Shown here piece by piece: positions 14,669-23,377 of a stretch of 32,851 nucleotides of DNA. Origin of the DNA: Nocardia vinacea NBRC 16497 (GTDB lineage: Bacteria > Actinomycetota > Actinomycetes > Mycobacteriales > Mycobacteriaceae); the NCBI RefSeq assembly GCF_000308835.1, contig NZ_BAGN01000169.1, positions 1 through 32,851 on the forward strand. Reading direction: 5' to 3'. The translations under genes were made by a program, and so were the position numbers. Position 1 is the stretch's first letter; each line of letters opens with the position of its first letter. The notes under the pieces are model-generated. The model searched no databases, had not been told where the DNA came from, and saw only the letters and a program-made list of their open reading frames with translations.

Positions 14669-16339
14669 TTGAACACGACCACCGCGGGGATCGCGTTCGT
14701 CGCATCCCTGATCATCGCGCTGGCCCTGGTGCATGTGCCGCTCGGCGACTACATGTTCCGGGTGTACAACGCCGAGAAGCACTCCCGCGCGGAGCGGGTC
14801 GTCTACAAAGCCATCGGTGTACAACCCGAGGTCGAACAGACTTGGGGCGTCTACGCCCGCAGTGTGCTGGCGTTCTCTGCCGTCAGCATTCTGTTCTTGT
14901 TCTTCCTTCAGCTGATCCAGGGCAAGCTGCCACTGCATCTGCACGATCCGGCGACCGAGCTGACCCCGGCGCTGGCCTGGAATACCGCGGTCAGTTTCGT
15001 GACGAATACGAACTGGCAGAACTACTCCGGTGAGTCGACCCAGGGTCACCTGGTGCAGATGGCCGGGCTCGCAGTGCAGAACTTCCTCTCCGCGGCCGTC
15101 GGCATCGCGGTGGCGGTCGCCCTGGTGCGCGGCTTCGCGCGCAGGCATACCGGCGATCTGGGCAACTTCTGGGTGGATCTGGTGCGCGGCACCATTCGCA
15201 TCCTGCTGCCGCTGGCCTTCGTCTTCGCGATCATCCTCGTCGCCGGTGGCGCGATCCAGAACTTCCACCTGCACGATCAGGTCGCGCAGACGCTGAACGG
15301 CAGCGAGCAGACCATCACCGGCGGGCCGGTGGCCAGCCAGGAGGTGATCAAGGAACTCGGCACCAACGGTGGCGGCTTCTACAACGCGAACTCCGCGCAC
15401 CCCTTCGAGAATCCGACGACCTGGACCAATTGGGTCGAGATCTTCCTGCTGCTGGTGATCAGCTTCTCGCTGCCGCGCACCTTCGGTCGCATGGTCGGCA
15501 GTAAGAAACAGGGCTACGCGATCGTCGCGGTAATGGGCACGATCGCGCTGATCAGCGTCACCTTGCAGAACCTCTTCCAACTGCAGCACCACGGCACGGT
15601 GCCGACCGCGATCGGCGCATCGCTCGAGGGTGTCGAAACCCGTTTCGGCGTGGCCGATTCCGCGACCTTCGCCACCGCGACCACGCTGACCTCCACCGGT
15701 GCGGTGGATTCGTTCCACGATTCCTACACCAGCCTCGGCGGCCTGATGACGATGTTCAATATGCAGCTCGGTGAGGTCGCCCCGGGCGGTACCGGCTCAG
15801 GTCTGTACGGCATGCTCATCCTCGCGGTGATCACCGTTTTCGTCGCGGGTCTGATGGTCGGTCGCACACCGGAGTATCTGGGCAAGAAGATCACGCCACG
15901 CGAAATCAAGCTCGCCGCTTCATATTTCCTGATCAGCCCGCTGATCGTGCTGGTGGGTACGGCCGCCGCGATGGCCATGCCGGGGCAGCGCGCGGGCATG
16001 CTCAACTCCGGACCACATGGGCTCTCGGAAGTGTTGTACGCCTTCACATCCGCGGCGAACAACAACGGCTCGGCCTTCGCGGGCCTGTCCGGCAATACCG
16101 AGTGGTACAACACCGCGCTGGGCCTGGCCATGGTCTTCGGCCGCTTCCTGCCGATCATTTTCGTACTGGCCCTCGCCGGTTCGCTCGCCCAGCAGGGTCA
16201 GACCCCCGAATCGATCGGCACGCTGCCGACGCACCGGCCGCAGTTCGTCGGCATGGTCGTCGGCGTGACGGTGATTCTGGTCGCTCTCACCTTCCTGCCC
16301 GCACTCGCACTCGGGCCGCTCGCCGAAGGAATCCACTGA
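14669..16339 (+). CDS. kdpA: KdpA, K+-binding channel-like subunit
   Basis: A 556-residue polytopic subunit that selects and binds K+ in the KdpFABC pump. Four pore-loop signatures are visible: TNTNWQNY, GTNGGGFYNANSAHPFENP, the SLGGLMTMFNMQLGEVAPGG region, and SAANNNGSAF. About ten membrane helices, normal family length. The start is TTG at 14669, directly abutting the kdpF stop; there is no other start near a ribosome site, and it yields MNTTTAGIAF. kdpB begins 1 nt after its TGA. Confidence 0.97.
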   Translation: MNTTTAGIAFVASLIIALALVHVPLGDYMFRVYNAEKHSRAERVVYKAIGVQPEVEQTWGVYARSVLAFSAVSILFLFFLQLIQGKLPLHLHDPATELTPALAWNTAVSFVTNTNWQNYSGESTQGHLVQMAGLAVQNFLSAAVGIAVAVALVRGFARRHTGDLGNFWVDLVRGTIRILLPLAFVFAIILVAGGAIQNFHLHDQVAQTLNGSEQTITGGPVASQEVIKELGTNGGGFYNANSAHPFENPTTWTNWVEIFLLLVISFSLPRTFGRMVGSKKQGYAIVAVMGTIALISVTLQNLFQLQHHGTVPTAIGASLEGVETRFGVADSATFATATTLTSTGAVDSFHDSYTSLGGLMTMFNMQLGEVAPGGTGSGLYGMLILAVITVFVAGLMVGRTPEYLGKKITPREIKLAASYFLISPLIVLVGTAAAMAMPGQRAGMLNSGPHGLSEVLYAFTSAANNNGSAFAGLSGNTEWYNTALGLAMVFGRFLPIIFVLALAGSLAQQGQTPESIGTLPTHRPQFVGMVVGVTVILVALTFLPALALGPLAEGIH

Positions 16340-16340
16340 T

Positions 16341-18470
16341 ATGTCCACTACGACAGCCGAACCGGTCCAGCACAAACGTGGCGTCCGCAAGGGTGTGCTC
16401 GATCCGAAGATGCTGCTGACCTCCATTCCGGACGCGGTGCGAAAGCTGGACCCGCGCACCATGTGGCGCAATCCGGTGATGCTCATCGTCGAGATCGGCG
16501 CGGTCTGGTCGACGGTGCTGGCGCTGGCCGAGCCCACGTTCTTCGCGTGGGCGATCGTCGTATGGCTCTGGCTCACCGTCATATTCGCCAATCTGGCCGA
16601 GGCGGTCGCCGAGGGACGCGGTAAGGCGCAAGCCGATACGCTGCGGAAAGCCAAGACCGACACCATGGCTCGGCGTCTGGTCGACTGGTCGCCGGGTGCG
16701 CGGATCGTCGAGGAGAGCGTCGGCGCTCCGGCGCTGCAACGCGGCGATTACGTCATTGTCGAGGCGGGCCAGGTGATTCCGGGCGACGGCGACGTCGTGG
16801 AAGGCATTGCTTCGGTGGATGAATCGGCCATTACCGGCGAATCCGCACCGGTCATTCGGGAGTCCGGCGGCGACCGCTCGGCCGTCACCGGAGGTACTAC
16901 CGTGCTGTCCGATCGGATCATCGTCAAGATCACCCAGGAGCCGGGTGCAAGCTTCATCGACAAGATGATCGCGCTCGTCGAGGGTGCGTCGCGGCAGAAG
17001 ACGCCGAACGAGATCGCGCTGAATATCCTGCTCGCCGCGCTGACCATCATCTTCGTCTTCGCGGTTGCGACACTGCAGCCGTTGGCGATCTTCTCGAAGT
17101 CGAACAATCCCGGGGTGGCTGATACTTCGGCGCTGGACGTGCACGGTGTCACCGGCATTGTGATGGTTTCGCTGCTGGTGTGCCTGATTCCGACCACCAT
17201 CGGCGCGCTGCTGTCGGCCATCGGTATCGCGGGTATGGACCGCCTGGTGCAGCGCAATGTGCTGGCCATGTCCGGCCGCGCGGTCGAGGCCGCCGGTGAC
17301 GTGAACACCCTGCTGCTGGACAAGACCGGCACCATCACGCTGGGCAACCGGCAGGCCTCGGGATTCGTGCCGATGCCCGGCATTCCCGATGACGAATTGG
17401 CCGATGCCGCACAGCTTTCCAGCCTCGCCGATGAAACCCCCGAGGGTCGCTCCATCGTGGTCTACGCCAAGCAGGCGTTCAACAAGCGCGAACGCACCCC
17501 GGGTGAGTTGACCGGTGCGACCTGGGTGGAATTCACCGCCCAGACCCGCATGTCCGGCGTGAACCTGCAAGACGGGCACCAGCTTCGCAAAGGTGCAGCC
17601 AGTGCGGTCACAGACTGGGTTCGCGCACAAGGCGGGGACGTACCCGGCGATATCGGCGTGATCGTCGACGGGATCTCCGCATCGGGCGGCACACCGCTGG
17701 TCGTCGGCGAGGTCACCGACGGTAAGGCCCGGCTGCTCGGCGTCATTCACCTGAAAGACGTTGTGAAGCAAGGCATGCGGGAGCGTTTCGACGAAATGCG
17801 CCGGATGGGCATCCGCACGGTGATGATCACCGGCGATAACCCGTTGACCGCCAAGGCGATTGCCGATGAGGCCGGTGTCGACGACTTCCTCGCCGAAGCA
17901 ACGCCCGAGGACAAACTGGCGCTGATCAAACAGGAGCAGGACGGCGGACGCCTGGTCGCGATGACCGGTGACGGCACCAATGACGCTCCGGCCCTAGCCC
18001 AGGCCGATGTGGGCGTCGCGATGAACACCGGCACCTCGGCAGCCAAAGAAGCCGGAAATATGGTCGATCTGGATTCGGATCCGACCAAGCTCATCGAAAT
18101 CGTGGAGATCGGCAAACAGCTGCTCATCACCCGCGGTGCGCTGACCACCTTCTCGATCGCCAATGACATCGCCAAGTACTTCGCGATCATTCCCGCGCTG
18201 TTCGTCGCGCTGTTTCCGGGCCTCGACCTGCTGAACATCATGCGGCTGGCCAGTCCACAGTCGGCGATCCTATCGGCGGTCATCTTCAACGCGCTGGTCA
18301 TCATCGCGCTGATCCCGCTGGCGCTGCGCGGTGTGCACTACCGGCCGAGCAATGCGTCGAAGCTGTTGAGCCGCAACCTGACGATCTACGGTCTCGGCGG
18401 CATCGTCGCACCGTTCATCGGCATCAAACTGATCGACCTCGTCGTCCAACTCCTCCCCGGGATGTCCTGA
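16341..18470 (+). CDS. kdpB: KdpB, P-type ATPase subunit
   Basis: Catalytic subunit, 709 residues. The phosphorylated Asp327 lies in LLLDKTGTIT, the dephosphorylation motif ITGES carries Glu167, and the hinge GDGTNDAP begins near residue 543. The segment EGRGKAQADTLRKAKTDT and the C-terminal membrane helices are typical of KdpB. All catalytic residues are present, so an active pump is expected. The gene begins 1 nt after the kdpA stop and ends 1 nt before kdpC (TGATATG), confirming one operon. Confidence 0.98.
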   Translation: MSTTTAEPVQHKRGVRKGVLDPKMLLTSIPDAVRKLDPRTMWRNPVMLIVEIGAVWSTVLALAEPTFFAWAIVVWLWLTVIFANLAEAVAEGRGKAQADTLRKAKTDTMARRLVDWSPGARIVEESVGAPALQRGDYVIVEAGQVIPGDGDVVEGIASVDESAITGESAPVIRESGGDRSAVTGGTTVLSDRIIVKITQEPGASFIDKMIALVEGASRQKTPNEIALNILLAALTIIFVFAVATLQPLAIFSKSNNPGVADTSALDVHGVTGIVMVSLLVCLIPTTIGALLSAIGIAGMDRLVQRNVLAMSGRAVEAAGDVNTLLLDKTGTITLGNRQASGFVPMPGIPDDELADAAQLSSLADETPEGRSIVVYAKQAFNKRERTPGELTGATWVEFTAQTRMSGVNLQDGHQLRKGAASAVTDWVRAQGGDVPGDIGVIVDGISASGGTPLVVGEVTDGKARLLGVIHLKDVVKQGMRERFDEMRRMGIRTVMITGDNPLTAKAIADEAGVDDFLAEATPEDKLALIKQEQDGGRLVAMTGDGTNDAPALAQADVGVAMNTGTSAAKEAGNMVDLDSDPTKLIEIVEIGKQLLITRGALTTFSIANDIAKYFAIIPALFVALFPGLDLLNIMRLASPQSAILSAVIFNALVIIALIPLALRGVHYRPSNASKLLSRNLTIYGLGGIVAPFIGIKLIDLVVQLLPGMS

Positions 18471-18471
18471 T

Positions 18472-19359
18472 ATGCGTATGTCGACTTGGATCCGGCAGCA
18501 TCTGGCCGCGTTGCGTGCGTTGCTGGCGCTCACGGCGATCACCGGAATCGTCTATCCCGTCGCGGTCTTCCTGATCGCCCAGATTCCTGGCCTGCACGAT
18601 AAGGCGGACGGGTCGCTGATCACGGTGGACGGCAATGTCGTCGGTTCCAGCCTGATCGGGCAGTCGTTCACCGATAAGGACGGCAATGCGCTGGTGCAGT
18701 ACTTCCAGAGCCGTCCGTCGGCGGCGGGCGACGGCTACGACCCACTGTCCACCGCGGCGTCCAACCTCGGCCCGGAGAGCATCGTCGACACGCTCGACGC
18801 CGATCCTGCGAAGGTGAAGTTGAGCCTGCTGTCGACCGTGTGCGCGCGCAGCAAGGCGGTCGGCGACCGTGAGGGGGTCGACGGCAGCCGTCCGTTCTGC
18901 ACCAAGGACGGTGTCGGCGCGGTGCTTTCGGTGATCGGACCACGCGACGCCGATGGCGAGGTTTCGCATCCGGTGCAGGTCGTGAGCGTCAACGAGGTGT
19001 GCCCGGCGAAGCCGTTCCTGTCCACCTACAAGGGAATCCAGGTCGAATGCGCCAAGCTGGGGGAGGACTATTCGGTCGGCCGGATCGTCCCGATCATCGG
19101 CGATGCCTCGACCGACACACCGGTGCCGACCGATGCGGTCACCGCCGGCGGCAGCGGTCTGGACCCGCATATCTCACCGCAGTACGCGGCCATTCAACTC
19201 GCGCGAATCGCCAAGGCCCGCAATATCTCCGAGGATCAGGTACGGCAGCTCGTCGACGCGCACACCGACGGCAGGACCCTCGGCTTCCTCGGTGAACCGC
19301 GGGTGAATGTGGTCGAGCTGAATCTCGATCTCGACAAGCGGTATCCGTTCCGCGGCTAG
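18472..19359 (+). CDS. kdpC: KdpC subunit with unusual cysteine-containing insertion
   Basis: Single-TM subunit of the Kdp pump that aids ATP binding and complex assembly. The N-terminal helix (about residues 15-37), GQSFTD, YFQSRPSAAGDGYDP and the C-terminal DPHISPQYAAIQLARIAKAR with GFLGEPRVNVVELN are canonical. However, it is 295 residues, against about 190 in E. coli and M. tuberculosis. The extra ~100 residues (about 104-216) lie between the SNLGPES segment and the VPTDAVTAGGSGLDPH segment, and hold four cysteines (124, 143, 177, 193) that could form two disulphides outside the membrane. The reading frame is intact and codon use is unchanged, so this is an insertion rather than an error. 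Confidence 0.95.
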   Translation: MRMSTWIRQHLAALRALLALTAITGIVYPVAVFLIAQIPGLHDKADGSLITVDGNVVGSSLIGQSFTDKDGNALVQYFQSRPSAAGDGYDPLSTAASNLGPESIVDTLDADPAKVKLSLLSTVCARSKAVGDREGVDGSRPFCTKDGVGAVLSVIGPRDADGEVSHPVQVVSVNEVCPAKPFLSTYKGIQVECAKLGEDYSVGRIVPIIGDASTDTPVPTDAVTAGGSGLDPHISPQYAAIQLARIAKARNISEDQVRQLVDAHTDGRTLGFLGEPRVNVVELNLDLDKRYPFRG

Positions 19360-19363
19360 CGAA

Positions 19364-19399
19364 CCGAGCGCTCATTCCCGAACGGGAATGGGCGCTCGG
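19364..19399 (+). terminator. Terminator hairpin of the kdpFABC operon
   Basis: A 16-bp stem begins 5 nt after the kdpC stop: CCGAGCGCTCATTCCC (19364-19379) pairs with GGGAATGGGCGCTCGG (19384-19399) with a single T-G wobble and a GAAC loop. No T tract follows. Being nearly symmetrical and lying between convergent genes, it may also stop transcription of the small minus-strand gene whose stop is at 19409. Confidence 0.8.
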
Positions 19400-19408
19400 C
19401 CGATTCGT

Positions 19409-19594
19409 TCAGTTGTCCTCGACGCAGGCGAAGCAATACGCCGACGCGGCGAGATATTGGTGGCAGTCCGGACCATGGCCCGCATGCGTACTACAGATGA
19501 AACGCGCCAAGTCCAGATCGAGATCCATCGGCTCGGCACTGCAATCACGGTGCTGAGTGCTCCACAGATCCCGGCGATCCAGTGATGTCTGCAT
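19409..19594 (-). CDS. 61-aa Cys/His-rich small protein
   Basis: Family not recognised. The product has cysteines at 18, 34, 44, 54 and 57 and histidines at 15, 37, 40 and 45; the block CSTHAGHGPDCHQYLAA and the final CFAC could bind a metal or form disulphides. There is no signal peptide or membrane helix. A strong ribosome site (GGAGG, about 6 nt upstream) marks the ATG at 19594; an internal ATG gives a shorter 39-residue form starting MDLDLDLARF. It lies 81 nt downstream of the debranching-enzyme gene on the same strand, behind an inverted repeat, and converges on kdpC with a shared hairpin between. The ribosome site and clustered Cys/His residues argue it is real. Confidence 0.65.
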   Translation of the reverse strand: MQTSLDRRDLWSTQHRDCSAEPMDLDLDLARFICSTHAGHGPDCHQYLAASAYCFACVEDN

Positions 19595-19634
19595 TGTGCA
19601 CCTCCAGCCTGTTGGTATTCAGTGGAGAAGCGAA

Positions 19635-19652
19635 CCAATGTCCTTACATTGG
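19635..19652. promoter_or_regulatory. Inverted repeat CCAATGT-N4-ACATTGG upstream of the small Cys/His gene
   Basis: A perfect 7-bp dyad with a 4-nt spacer (half-site centres 11 nt apart) lies between the debranching-enzyme stop and the ribosome site of the 61-aa gene. The spacing suits a dimeric regulator binding one face of the helix. The same 7-mer, ACATTGG, forms part of the dyad before the DUF1707 gene. Operator function is inferred. Confidence 0.45.
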
Positions 19653-19675
19653 TGGATTACCCGATCCGGCGCCGT

Positions 19676-21814
19676 TCATCGCAGAATCTGCCAATCATCG
19701 GGCAGCCGCACCGTGGTGACCTGATCGCCCGTCGCCTCGAGATCCACGGTCGCCGAACCCAATCGCAGATCGCTCAGCGTGACCGCGCCCCACTGCGGCG
19801 GCAGTTGCGGTCTGACAGTGAGCGTGCGCGACGGCGCGGCGGGATCCAGTCCGAGGAACGAGCGCACCAGCAAGAGCGGTGCCGCGCTGGCCCAGGCCTG
19901 CGGTGAACAGGAGGTGGGATACGGGACCGGAACCGCGAACTGATCGCGCGGAAATCCGCAGAACAACTCGGGTAGCCGACCACCGAAAGATGCCGCCGCA
20001 TCGAGTAATCCGCCCGCCAGCCGAGTGGCGAGCTCGACCGCGCCCGGCACCTGCTGGTAGCGCAGCAGGCCCGCGACGGCGATCGCGGTATCGTGCGGCC
20101 AGACCGATCCGCAGTGATAGCTCATCGGGTTGTAGGCGCCCATCGACGAGGCGAGGGTGCGTAGCCCGAAGCCGGTGTCCATTTCGGGACCGGAGAGCCG
20201 CCTGACCATTTCGGCGGCGTGCTCGTCACTGGCGATGCCGGTCCAAAGACAGTGCGCCGCATTGCTTGTCAGCGCGTCGACTTGTCGTTTGCGGCCGTCG
20301 AGTGCGACCGCGTACCACCCCTGCTGCGGTAGCCAGAACTGTTCGGCGAATTTGCCGCGCAGTTCGGCGGCCCGCTCACGCAGCCGGGTCGCCGCGCGCT
20401 GATCGTCGAAGGCCTCGGCCAACTCCGCCCGGGACAGCAGTGCGGCATACGCATAGCCTTGCACCTCGCACAGCGCGATCGGCGCCTCCGCGAGATGTCC
20501 TGCGGCATCGTTGATTCCGTCGAAACTGTCCTTCCAACCCTGGTTGATCAGCCCGCGATCGGTGGCACGGCGGTATTCGACGAAGCCGTCGCCGTCACGA
20601 TCGCCGTACTCGGTGATCCACTGCACCGCGGCGTCGGCGGCGGGAAGCAGTTCCCTGATCACCTCCGAATCCGCACCCCACCGATGACATTCCGCGAGCA
20701 ACATGATGAAAAGCGGTGTGGCATCGGCGGTTCCGTAATAGGTACTGCCACCGAGCACATGCCCGCTGGCCGGGCCGCGCCGCATCTCGTGCATGATCCG
20801 CCCCGGCTCCTCTTCGGTGAGCGGATCGATGCACTGTCCTTGCGATTCGGCCAACTGCTGCAGTGTGCCCAGCGCGAGATCCACTTCCAAAGGCAGCGCC
20901 ATCCACGCGGTGAGCAAACTGTCGCGGCCGAACAGGGTCATGAACCAGGGCGCACCCGCGGCCACGAACGGGCGACCCTCGCCGGATCCGTCGTGAATCT
21001 GCAACGCGCCCAAGTCGCTTTCCGAGCGGCGAAGCACCTGGGTGAGCACCGGATCCGCGGAAGTGATCTTTGTCGCGGTGTGTCGCCACGCCGCCATCTT
21101 GCGGCTCGGTGCGCTGAGCCCATGGTGCTCCCCCGGTGCCAATGGCGCCTGGACCCGCTGATTGCCGACGGTCGGCTGGGCCACGATCTCGGTCTGCCAG
21201 CGTTCGCCGGGCAGTACGACCACCCGCCAGAGCAGTGTGCCGGGCAGAACGGCGGGCTCGACTGTCGCCGAAACGGTGAGCCCGCGCATCCGATCGGTGC
21301 GGTCGTGCAACAGCAATTCGCCTTCGGCCACGGTGACCTCGGCCCGGCCGTGAGCGACGCGGCCCTCCTTGACCGCGAACAGATCGACGAAATCCGCGTC
21401 GACATGCAATTCCAAGGTGACCGCGGTGGGCTCTTGGCCCATATTCTCCAGGGTCAGAATCTCGTGCATGCCATCGGCGATGAGGCGTTCGCGCACCAAG
21501 AGCAGAGTGCTGTCGGCCTGTCCGGCCTGCGGTGGCCGGCGCAGCACGAATCTGGCGGCGAACGCCTCCGGGCTGAGCACCGACAGCGATTCGGCCGGTT
21601 GGCCGTCCACCAGCAGTTCCCAGCGGGAGATGACGCGGGCGTCGCGGAAGAACAACCCGTGCGGATGTCCCGGTTCGACATCGCCGAGCCGATTCGACAG
21701 GCAGAAGGTACCGCCCTCGACCAAGGTCACCGAATTGCCGCAACCGCCGAGACCGGTCGGCTCACCGGAATTCAGCGGTGCGGGATTCGACGCGGCGCCG
21801 GCGTCTGCGGTCAT
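19676..21814 (-). CDS. Glycogen-debranching / amylo-alpha-1,6-glucosidase-like hydrolase
   Basis: A 712-residue two-domain protein. Residues ~25-250 form the beta-rich N-terminal domain of debranching-enzyme-like proteins (GDE N-terminal type, containing HGLFFRDARVISRWELLVDG), and residues ~280-690 form an (alpha/alpha)6-type glycosidase domain with WFMTLFGRDSLL, GLINQGWKDSFDGI (acidic catalytic candidate), YHCGSVWPHDTAI and SCSPQAWASAAPLLL. Such enzymes cleave alpha-glucosidic bonds of glycogen-like or oligosaccharide substrates in the cytosol; the precise substrate is not evident. The ATG at 21814 overlaps the stop of the upstream glycosyltransferase by 4 nt (ATGA), so both are made together. 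Confidence 0.88.
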   Translation of the reverse strand: MTADAGAASNPAPLNSGEPTGLGGCGNSVTLVEGGTFCLSNRLGDVEPGHPHGLFFRDARVISRWELLVDGQPAESLSVLSPEAFAARFVLRRPPQAGQADSTLLLVRERLIADGMHEILTLENMGQEPTAVTLELHVDADFVDLFAVKEGRVAHGRAEVTVAEGELLLHDRTDRMRGLTVSATVEPAVLPGTLLWRVVVLPGERWQTEIVAQPTVGNQRVQAPLAPGEHHGLSAPSRKMAAWRHTATKITSADPVLTQVLRRSESDLGALQIHDGSGEGRPFVAAGAPWFMTLFGRDSLLTAWMALPLEVDLALGTLQQLAESQGQCIDPLTEEEPGRIMHEMRRGPASGHVLGGSTYYGTADATPLFIMLLAECHRWGADSEVIRELLPAADAAVQWITEYGDRDGDGFVEYRRATDRGLINQGWKDSFDGINDAAGHLAEAPIALCEVQGYAYAALLSRAELAEAFDDQRAATRLRERAAELRGKFAEQFWLPQQGWYAVALDGRKRQVDALTSNAAHCLWTGIASDEHAAEMVRRLSGPEMDTGFGLRTLASSMGAYNPMSYHCGSVWPHDTAIAVAGLLRYQQVPGAVELATRLAGGLLDAAASFGGRLPELFCGFPRDQFAVPVPYPTSCSPQAWASAAPLLLVRSFLGLDPAAPSRTLTVRPQLPPQWGAVTLSDLRLGSATVDLEATGDQVTTVRLPDDWQILR

Positions 21815-23007
21815 ACTCGTTCGCTGGCGGGAATACGGACCGGCACCGTCTCATCGAGCAGCAGTGCCGCGCGCGCATGGCGCCGCGAACGCAGGAGCTG
21901 GTGATAGACCTGCTCATAGCCGCGCCCGAGCGTGCCCGCGCCGAAGTTCGCCTCGACGTGCGCACGGCACGCGGCCGGATCGTACGTGCTCACCTCGGCG
22001 ATCGCGGCGGGCAACTCGGCGGGATCGTCACAGATCCGGCCGGTCACACCGTCGACGATGACCTCGGCAACCGCACCGCCGCGCAGTGCGACCACCGGTG
22101 TGCCGCAGACCATCGCCTCGATCATCACCATGCCGAACGGCTCCTCCCAGTCGATCGGGAACAGCAGGCAGCGCGCACCCGCGAGCAGTTTGCGCTTGGC
22201 CGAGGCATCCGCCATTCCGAAAAGGTGATCCCGCTCGGTGATCAGTGGACGCACCTTTTTTTCGAAATACGCCCGCTCGGGGGCTTCACTGCACTTACCC
22301 GCGAGCACCAAGGGAATACCGGCCTCGTGCGCGGCTTCCAGTGCCAGATGCGTCCCCTTGGTTGCGGTGAAACGACCGAGAAACAGTGCGTAGTCGCCTT
22401 TTTCGGTTTGGTACGGCCACTGGTCGACATGCAGCGCATTGTGTACGCGACCAACCCAATTCAGATCGGGCGCCAATTCGCGCTGCCGATCACTGATGGC
22501 GACCAGCGATACTTCCTGGCCCAATTCGCGGTAGTAGTGATAGCAGTCGCCCTCGTCGACCGGCCCGTGCACGGTCACCACTGTTGGTAAACCCAAGCCC
22601 ATATACGCCGGGGCATTCAGTGGTCCGGCAAAGGTGTGGTCGTGCACCAGATCCAAGCCGGAGGTGGCGGCGACCTGTTCGATCGCCCTTCGCACCTTCA
22701 GAGCGTGCACGACCTCGGGAAACGGCTCACCGAGCCGTTCAGGTAATGCGCGATCCCACACCGGAACGAATTTCGCCGTGGTGCCGGGTTCACCGGCGCC
22801 GAACAATGTCACGTCGTGCCCGCGTGCGACCAATGCGTCGACCAAATCGGCGACTACGGCCTCGACTCCGCCATAGGCCTTCGGCGGTACGTCGAAGTAG
22901 GGCGGAACAACCATCGCAATGCGGAATCGTTCGCCGACGTGATCGGTAGACAGCAAATCCGAAGCGGCAATGGGCGCCGAATTCGGCGCGATCAGACCTG
23001 CGCTCAT
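21811..23007 (-). CDS. GT4-family glycosyltransferase
   Basis: A 398-residue GT-B fold enzyme. The N-terminal Rossmann half has FRIAMVVPPYFDVPPKAYGG and DLVHDHTF, and the C-terminal donor-binding half has ALFLGRFTATKGTHLALEA and the E-x7-E type motif EEPFGMVMIEAMVCGTPVVA of retaining GT4 enzymes. No membrane segment, so it is probably cytosolic. The ATG at 23007 with GGAAGG 6 nt upstream is preferred to a GTG at 23043. It is translationally coupled to a debranching-like hydrolase, suggesting synthesis and trimming of one storage or compatible-solute glucan. Confidence 0.9.
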   Translation of the reverse strand: MSAGLIAPNSAPIAASDLLSTDHVGERFRIAMVVPPYFDVPPKAYGGVEAVVADLVDALVARGHDVTLFGAGEPGTTAKFVPVWDRALPERLGEPFPEVVHALKVRRAIEQVAATSGLDLVHDHTFAGPLNAPAYMGLGLPTVVTVHGPVDEGDCYHYYRELGQEVSLVAISDRQRELAPDLNWVGRVHNALHVDQWPYQTEKGDYALFLGRFTATKGTHLALEAAHEAGIPLVLAGKCSEAPERAYFEKKVRPLITERDHLFGMADASAKRKLLAGARCLLFPIDWEEPFGMVMIEAMVCGTPVVALRGGAVAEVIVDGVTGRICDDPAELPAAIAEVSTYDPAACRAHVEANFGAGTLGRGYEQVYHQLLRSRRHARAALLLDETVPVRIPASERV

Positions 23008-23377
23008 GACCATCCTTCCAGGGACAACCTTGTGCACATCCACCCAGCACTTCGGTGCGCTGGGCGCCGAACGTGTTGGCCGCCGCGGCGGAGGTGGAGA
23101 CTGGTGCCTGCACCGCCGTCCATGAAGGCTTGGTTGGCCTGGTCACGCCGATTGGCATGAACAGGGGGGCCGCACACAGACGTACCTTATTTCTGGTTGC
23201 TCAAACCACGCAGTCGGTCTGAAATCTCAGCATTTGGGATAAAATGACCCATTACCCGTCGTTGATATCAAGGGGGCTTACCCGACTATTGACGGTTCCG
23301 AGATAAGCGAAGCGAGCAAACGAATCCGGTATTCGATTGCCCTACCGTAGCGTTATACGCATACATATAATATGCAC
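23008..23377. other. AT-richer divergent intergenic region
   Basis: About 370 nt between the glycosyltransferase and a rightward small gene. The part from about 23180 to 23377 is noticeably richer in A and T than the rest of the window and should contain both promoters. Seen: TAAAAT at 23240-23245 (possible rightward -10), a perfect 10-nt palindrome TTGATATCAA at 23262-23271, and TATAAT at 23366-23371. No RNA gene or long repeat is apparent. Confidence 0.5.
23366..23371 (+). promoter_or_regulatory. TATAAT -10 box placing transcription start at the ATG
   Basis: A perfect TATAAT ends 6 nt before the ATG at 23378. Since transcription usually starts 6-7 nt after the -10, the first transcribed base would be the A of this ATG, giving a leaderless mRNA, a common arrangement in mycolata. 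No good -35 is visible, which is frequent for such promoters. Confidence 0.6.

Noticed and set aside
14396..17771. Minus-strand open frames opposite kdpA and kdpB
   Set aside because: Antisense shadows of genes with all catalytic motifs intact.
20459..21904. 481-residue plus-strand frame opposite the debranching-like gene
   Set aside because: No family features; the minus strand gives a coherent two-domain glycosidase coupled to the upstream transferase.
23262..23271. Palindrome TTGATATCAA
   Set aside because: Only 10 nt with no spacer; such palindromes occur by chance, and no promoter element sits at a meaningful distance.
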